From NCBI GenBank assembly GCA_934215475.1, contig CAKPZY010000061.1:1-9067 (forward strand): a stretch of DNA of 9,067 nt, given 5' to 3'. The translations under genes were made by a program, and so were the position numbers. Origin of the DNA: an uncultured Ligilactobacillus sp. (GTDB lineage: Bacteria; Bacillota; Bacilli; Lactobacillales; Lactobacillaceae). Below the pieces are notes generated by a model. The model was not told where the DNA came from. It did no database searches and saw only the letters and a program-made list of their open reading frames with translations. Positions 6,006 to 9,067 of this stretch are shown in pieces (position 1 is the first letter of the stretch; each line of letters begins with the position of its first letter).

Positions 6006-7275
6006 TTTCGGCCTCCTTTTGTTGCTGAAGAGCACCTCTGTCTGCAGCCTTGAAAAATGGATAGTAAATAATAGAATCAAATATTAACAGCCCCACTTGA
6101 AACAAGCCCAGTCGCCAGCTCCCTTCCACTAAGCCAGTGAAGAGGATCGGGATCGGCATTCCAAGGATCGTAGCGCCGCTTGCTGGTGGCATCAACCCAA
6201 TAGTGACAAATAAATATCCGATGAGCAAATTAACGACTGGCAGGAAAACGTATGGCACAAAGAAAATTGCATTATAAACCAAGGGAACACCATAAACCAA
6301 GGGTTCATTTATTCCAAAAATTCCTGCTGGCAAGGCTAAGCGGCCCAGCACCTTGTACTGTTCACTTTTTGCTCTAAAAGCCATCATTAAGTTCAATCCT
6401 AAGGTTGCACCGCCTCCGCCAATCGAGGTACAGGTGATCCAAAAGCCGATCGTTGTTATATAAGGTAGTGGTTTACCCGCATCAAACGCGGCCAGATTTT
6501 GCAGATCAAGTGGTAAGAAAACAGTTAATATAATAGGCATTACGACCAGCATGCCATGGATTCCGATAAACCAGAATAACTGTGCAACCAGGGTTAAAAT
6601 GATCATCGACCAAATTGACGTTCCCAGGTGAGTCAATGGCTGCTGGATCAAGGAATAAATTACGTTGTGGATCGTACCAAAAGAAGTAAATTTAAAAATA
6701 TAACGGATCAAAATAGCTAAAGCGATGATGACTGTTGACGGGACTATGCCACTTAATGATTTTGAGACCATTGGCGGCACAGACTGCGGCAAGCGAATGA
6801 TCCATTTATGTTTGATCATAAATACATAAGCAGCTCCCACAGCAAGCCCGATCAGGATTGCCATGAAAAATCCTGATGATCCTAGCCACTTAAACGGCAA
6901 GTAAGTTTCGTTTTTTGTCACATGTAACGGTGTAATGATCAAGAATGATACCAATGAAATAAACATGGGTATCGAACTACTGATTTTGTCTCTTTGGATC
7001 CTAGCATAAGTCAGTGACATACAAGCGATCACTGCAATGATGTTGGTAGTAAATTGGCTTGCCAAACCCAGTGTTTCTTTTAATTGAAGGTCTGCAAGAA
7101 AATTCTGGTATCCAGCAACAGGGAAATTAGCAATTAGAGAAAAAATCGCACCGACGATAATCAACGGTAGTACTCCTAAAAGAGTATCAGTGATGGTCTT
7201 TAGAGTTTTAAAGTGATCTAATTTTTGATTGATCGACTTTAAGGCACTCATCATTTTATTGTTTTCTGCGTTCAA
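5986..7275 (-). CDS. PTS EIIC permease, lactose/cellobiose/chitobiose family
   Basis: A 429-residue polytopic membrane protein of the CelB/ChbC type, which carries and orients a beta-linked disaccharide for phosphorylation. H240 (GIHGM) and E324 (GIFGINEP, 318-325) stand 84 residues apart, as do the substrate-site His250 and Glu334 that I recall from the solved Bacillus cereus ChbC structure. The length is typical for EIIC alone, with no fused EIIA or EIIB. The start is a TTG at 7275 behind GAGGTGAT; the first ATG, seven codons later, lacks a Shine-Dalgarno. The last 20 nt overlap the deacetylase gene. The hydrophilic tail (GALQQQKEAENEKANN) is encoded over that overlap. No EIIA or EIIB gene is near, so it must borrow partners encoded elsewhere. 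The deacetylase neighbour hints at an N-acetylated substrate such as diacetylchitobiose (inference). Confidence 0.92.
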   Translation of the reverse strand: MNAENNKMMSALKSINQKLDHFKTLKTITDTLLGVLPLIIVGAIFSLIANFPVAGYQNFLADLQLKETLGLASQFTTNIIAVIACMSLTYARIQRDKISSSIPMFISLVSFLIITPLHVTKNETYLPFKWLGSSGFFMAILIGLAVGAAYVFMIKHKWIIRLPQSVPPMVSKSLSGIVPSTVIIALAILIRYIFKFTSFGTIHNVIYSLIQQPLTHLGTSIWSMIILTLVAQLFWFIGIHGMLVVMPIILTVFLPLDLQNLAAFDAGKPLPYITTIGFWITCTSIGGGGATLGLNLMMAFRAKSEQYKVLGRLALPAGIFGINEPLVYGVPLVYNAIFFVPYVFLPVVNLLIGYLFVTIGLMPPASGATILGMPIPILFTGLVEGSWRLGLFQVGLLIFDSIIYYPFFKAADRGALQQQKEAENEKANN

Positions 7276-7392
7276 ATGGAATCACCTCGTTTTCTGAAAC
7301 ACCTTGTTATACTGTGTGACTTGATATTTTAATTATTAATTTTTTTGAAATAGAAAACGGCACAGATGACAATGTTGGACCACGGCACTAAC

Positions 7393-7406
7393 AGAAAGCG
7401 CTTACC
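7393..7406 (-). promoter_or_regulatory. cre-like CcpA operator between the EIIC and glycerate kinase units
   Basis: The plus strand reads AGAAAGCGCTTACC, containing the highly symmetrical core GAAAGCGCTTAC. Against TGWAANCGNTNWCA only the first and last bases differ, on either strand. It lies about 118 bp upstream of the EIIC start and could act on that gene or on a rightward transcript. The assignment to the minus-strand gene is inference. Confidence 0.6.
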
Positions 7407-7569
7407 TGATAAACACATGATACCAGTTTGCACAAGTATCCATAAAGCAAATCGCACTCCTCACAGCAACTTTTACGCCAGTATGCATTTGTTCCATAAA
7501 CTATGTTATTTAACTTTGTGTTTATTCAAGGTTTCCTCATTTCGTAAGAATTCTATCGAAACTTTTAAC

Positions 7570-7576
7570 AAGGAGG
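7570..7576 (+). promoter_or_regulatory. Consensus Shine-Dalgarno before a small unknown ORF
   Basis: AAGGAGG stands 7 nt before a GTG at 7584. It is one of the strongest ribosome sites in the window, yet lies in what otherwise looks like intergenic DNA. Confidence 0.45.
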
Positions 7577-7583
7577 TTGTGTA

Positions 7584-7736
7584 GTGGCATTTTCCAGGCT
7601 TTTATCGGTGACATCATCAACTTTCGATTTTATACTTAAAGAAAAAAATGACTCAATGTTTAACGCTCAAGTATCAGTGGAGTTTAATTCCTTTAGGTCT
7701 TGGGAATGTAATATTAGACCACAAATACTTTGTTAA
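7584..7736 (+). CDS. Small unknown ORF, 50 codons, or 5' remnant of a lost gene
   Basis: A GTG-initiated frame encoding 50 residues (starting MAFSRLLSVTSSTF, ending NIRPQILC) behind AAGGAGG at ideal spacing. The product is soluble, with no signal peptide or membrane segment, and I recognise no family. Its start overlaps by 1 nt the stop of a 72-codon upstream frame that looks spurious. The kinase gene begins 126 bp downstream. It could be a real small protein, a leader peptide, or the front of a gene whose rest was deleted. The strong ribosome site is the only positive evidence. Confidence 0.25.
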   Translation: MAFSRLLSVTSSTFDFILKEKNDSMFNAQVSVEFNSFRSWECNIRPQILC

Positions 7737-7780
7737 TAATGAGTTGTGTAATATTCTATAAAGGAGCAGTGACTTATAAT
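7730..7780 (+). promoter_or_regulatory. Possible promoter(s) of the glycerate kinase gene
   Basis: TTGTTA (7730-7735), a 16-nt spacer and TATTCT (7752-7757) form one modest candidate. A perfect TATAAT at 7775-7780 forms another, but with a poor -35. Either would give a leader of roughly 75-100 nt before the ATG at 7863. Neither is decisive. Confidence 0.3.
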
Positions 7781-7862
7781 GCTTTGAATTTGATTAAACT
7801 ATCATATACCGGTGTTCTCACAGGCTTCATTAAGGTTATTTATAAGAAAGGTTGGTCGTAAA

Positions 7863-9011
7863 ATGAAATTCGTTATAGCACCAGATTCATTTAAAGGTGG
7901 TCTTACTGCCAATGAGGTGGCTGATGCCATTAAAAGTGGAATTAGTAAAATTTTTCCAAATGCGGAAATTGACGCTGTTCCTATGGCAGATGGAGGTGAA
8001 GGGACGGTTGAAGCGTTAACTGCTAATACATCTGGAAAGTTTGTCAGTGAATTAGTGGTAGGACCGTTAGGAAAAAAAGTTGAAGCAACATACGGACTTT
8101 TAGGTGATAGTGATACTGCAGTGATCGAGATGTCTCAAGCAAGCGGCCTTCAGTTTGTAGATGAACATACGGCAGATCCCTTAAAAACTACTACTTATGG
8201 GACTGGTCAATTGATAATTAGTGCTCTCAATCATGGCGCCAGAAAAATCATCTTGGGTCTCGGAGGTTCCGCAACAAATGATGGTGGAGCTGGGATGGCA
8301 CAAGCACTTGGGGCTCAACTTTTAGATAAAAAAGGCGAGAGCATTCCGTATGGCGGGGGGCAACTGGATAAACTAGTTAAGATAGATACACGAAACATAG
8401 ACCCAAGAATAGCCGAGACTGAAATTTTAATTGCTTCTGATGTTAATAATCCTCTAGTTGGGCCTAATGGAGCTAGTGCTGTATTTGGTCAGCAAAAGGG
8501 AGCTACTTCTGCCATGATAAAAGTGCTTGACAGTAATTTAGTTCACTATGCTGATGTTATTCAAAATACTTTAGGAAAATCATTGAAGGACTATCCTGGT
8601 GCTGGCGCCGCCGGAGGTATAGGTGCAGGACTGCTTGCTTTTACAAATTCTCATTTGGAAAAGGGAATAGATGTCGTTGTCAAGTATAGTTCACTGCGGG
8701 AAAAGCTTAAAAATGCAGACTATGTTTTTACTGGTGAAGGGAGTATGGATTTTCAGACACAATATGGGAAAACCCCGTTCGGTGTTGCGTTAGCAGCCAA
8801 AGAAGTTTCTCCTCAGGCGCCGGTTATTGCCTTGGTTGGCAATATTGGCAAGGGGATCGAGGAATTATATAAAACTGGGGCAATTGATGCTATCTTTGCA
8901 GCACCTTCTGGATCAAAAACGCTGGCACAGGCGATCAAGGATAGTACGAAAGATCTTTCTTTATTATCTGAAAATATTGCCCGTCTCATAGTTAGTATCA
9001 AGAAAGGGTAA
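7863..9011 (+). CDS. glxK: Glycerate kinase (GlxK/GarK family)
   Basis: A complete 382-residue cytoplasmic kinase, matching the roughly 380 residues of E. coli GlxK and GarK, which phosphorylate D-glycerate with ATP to 2- or 3-phosphoglycerate and so feed lower glycolysis. All family signatures are present in order: APDSFKGGLTA (6-16), PMADGGEGT (40-48), LGLGGSATNDGGAGM (131-145), ASDVNNPLVGPNGA (191-204), GAGAAGGIGAGL (246-257) and TGEGSMDFQTQYGKTP (290-305). The frame is open back to a GTG at 7812, but the protein fold starts at the ATG at 7863, with a modest AAAGG about 11 nt upstream. No glycerate-forming enzyme or glycerate transporter is beside it, so its source of glycerate is not shown. 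The 56 bases after it contain only an AT-rich palindrome and no GC-rich terminator before the window ends. The glxK symbol is by family; which phosphoglycerate it makes is not determined. Confidence 0.94.
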   Translation: MKFVIAPDSFKGGLTANEVADAIKSGISKIFPNAEIDAVPMADGGEGTVEALTANTSGKFVSELVVGPLGKKVEATYGLLGDSDTAVIEMSQASGLQFVDEHTADPLKTTTYGTGQLIISALNHGARKIILGLGGSATNDGGAGMAQALGAQLLDKKGESIPYGGGQLDKLVKIDTRNIDPRIAETEILIASDVNNPLVGPNGASAVFGQQKGATSAMIKVLDSNLVHYADVIQNTLGKSLKDYPGAGAAGGIGAGLLAFTNSHLEKGIDVVVKYSSLREKLKNADYVFTGEGSMDFQTQYGKTPFGVALAAKEVSPQAPVIALVGNIGKGIEELYKTGAIDAIFAAPSGSKTLAQAIKDSTKDLSLLSENIARLIVSIKKG

Positions 9012-9067
9012 TTGGATCGATCAGGAGCCCCTAGGAAGCTAATTTAATTAAATTTCGGATTTGCTAA

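Larger units (their letters stand above)
7276..7862. other. 587-bp intergenic region between divergent units
   Basis: This gap separates the minus-strand EIIC gene from the plus-strand glycerate kinase gene. It holds a TATAAC (7306-7311, minus strand) that might be a -10 for the permease, with no good -35. A cre-like box lies at 7393-7406, and ACGGCAC is repeated at 7357-7363 and 7382-7388. A 50-codon ORF with an excellent Shine-Dalgarno starts at 7584, and plus-strand promoter candidates lie near 7730-7780. A 40-codon frame (7739-7861, beginning MSCVIFYKG) ends just before the kinase ATG but has no ribosome site for its ATG. I recognise no protein family in any of these frames and see no tRNA or riboswitch. 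The length is unusual beside the tight packing elsewhere and may mark a deleted gene. Confidence 0.6.

Noticed and set aside
5839..6087. 82-codon plus-strand frame across the deacetylase start
   Set aside because: It lies antisense to two well-supported overlapping genes and has no motif of its own.
7366..7584. 72-codon plus-strand frame in the intergenic region
   Set aside because: There is no ribosome site at its start, its composition is rich in His, Cys and Asn, it contains the cre-like box and it resembles no family. It is probably chance.
7706..7757. TGTAATATT occurring twice near 7706 and 7748 as a possible operator repeat
   Set aside because: Two copies of a 9-bp AT-rich word in AT-rich DNA are not strong evidence for a regulator site.
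7812..7862. Upstream GTG start for glycerate kinase
   Set aside because: The family's N terminus is MKxVIAPDSFKG, which begins at the ATG at 7863; the 17 added residues are not conserved in the family as I know it.
9030..9067. AT-rich palindrome (AATTTAATTAAATT) after glycerate kinase as a terminator
   Set aside because: The stem has no GC pairs and no T tract is seen before the window ends.
1..9067. CRISPR array, tRNA, rRNA, insertion sequence or phage genes
   Set aside because: Reading both strands I saw no regularly spaced repeats, cloverleaf structures, transposase or integrase motifs, or paired terminal inverted repeats.

Overview
The window looks like a chromosomal stretch from a low-GC Gram-positive bacterium, most likely a member of the Lactobacillaceae. 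The grounds are AT-rich intergenic DNA, strong AGGAGG-type ribosome binding sites, TTG and GTG starts, abundant PTS permeases, CcpA-type (cre) operator look-alikes, and a flavin disulfide-type reductase of the GGTCPNxGC kind that I associate with lactobacilli. This placement is by protein-family resemblance from memory; no search was run.

Layout. (1) Positions 1-2515, plus strand: a class I pyridine nucleotide-disulfide oxidoreductase homologue, then an aldo/keto reductase of the AKR5C type closed by a rho-independent terminator. (2) Positions 2580-5150, minus strand: an L-ascorbate PTS operon read in the order EIIA (ulaC), EIIC (ulaA), EIIB (ulaB), then a broken ulaG (L-ascorbate-6-phosphate lactonase) keeping only about its first 69 codons, and a terminator. 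A good cre-like box sits just upstream of a TATAAT in the promoter region. (3) Positions 5217-7275, minus strand: a cellobiose/chitobiose-type PTS EIIC whose 3' end overlaps by 20 nt a ChbG/YdjC-family carbohydrate deacetylase. No EIIA or EIIB partner is in the window. (4) Positions 7276-7862: a 587-bp gap holding a second, very symmetrical cre-like box, a 50-codon unknown ORF behind a textbook Shine-Dalgarno, and possible promoters. (5) Positions 7863-9011, plus strand: a complete glycerate kinase of the GlxK/GarK family.

How the genes fit together. The theme is carbohydrate uptake under catabolite control plus redox enzymes. The EIIC-deacetylase pair suggests uptake of an N-acetylated disaccharide that is deacetylated in the cell. 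The ascorbate PTS has all three transport domains, but its lactonase is broken, so any ascorbate-6-phosphate must be handled by an enzyme elsewhere, or the operon is decaying or carries another substrate. Glycerate kinase would feed D-glycerate to glycolysis.

I see no tRNA, rRNA, CRISPR array, transposase or phage gene, and no evidence for a wholly new defence or mobile system. The most interesting points are the decayed ulaG beside an intact transporter, the coupled EIIC-deacetylase pair without EIIA/EIIB, and the reductase that keeps its redox cysteines but lacks the usual C-terminal His-Glu pair.
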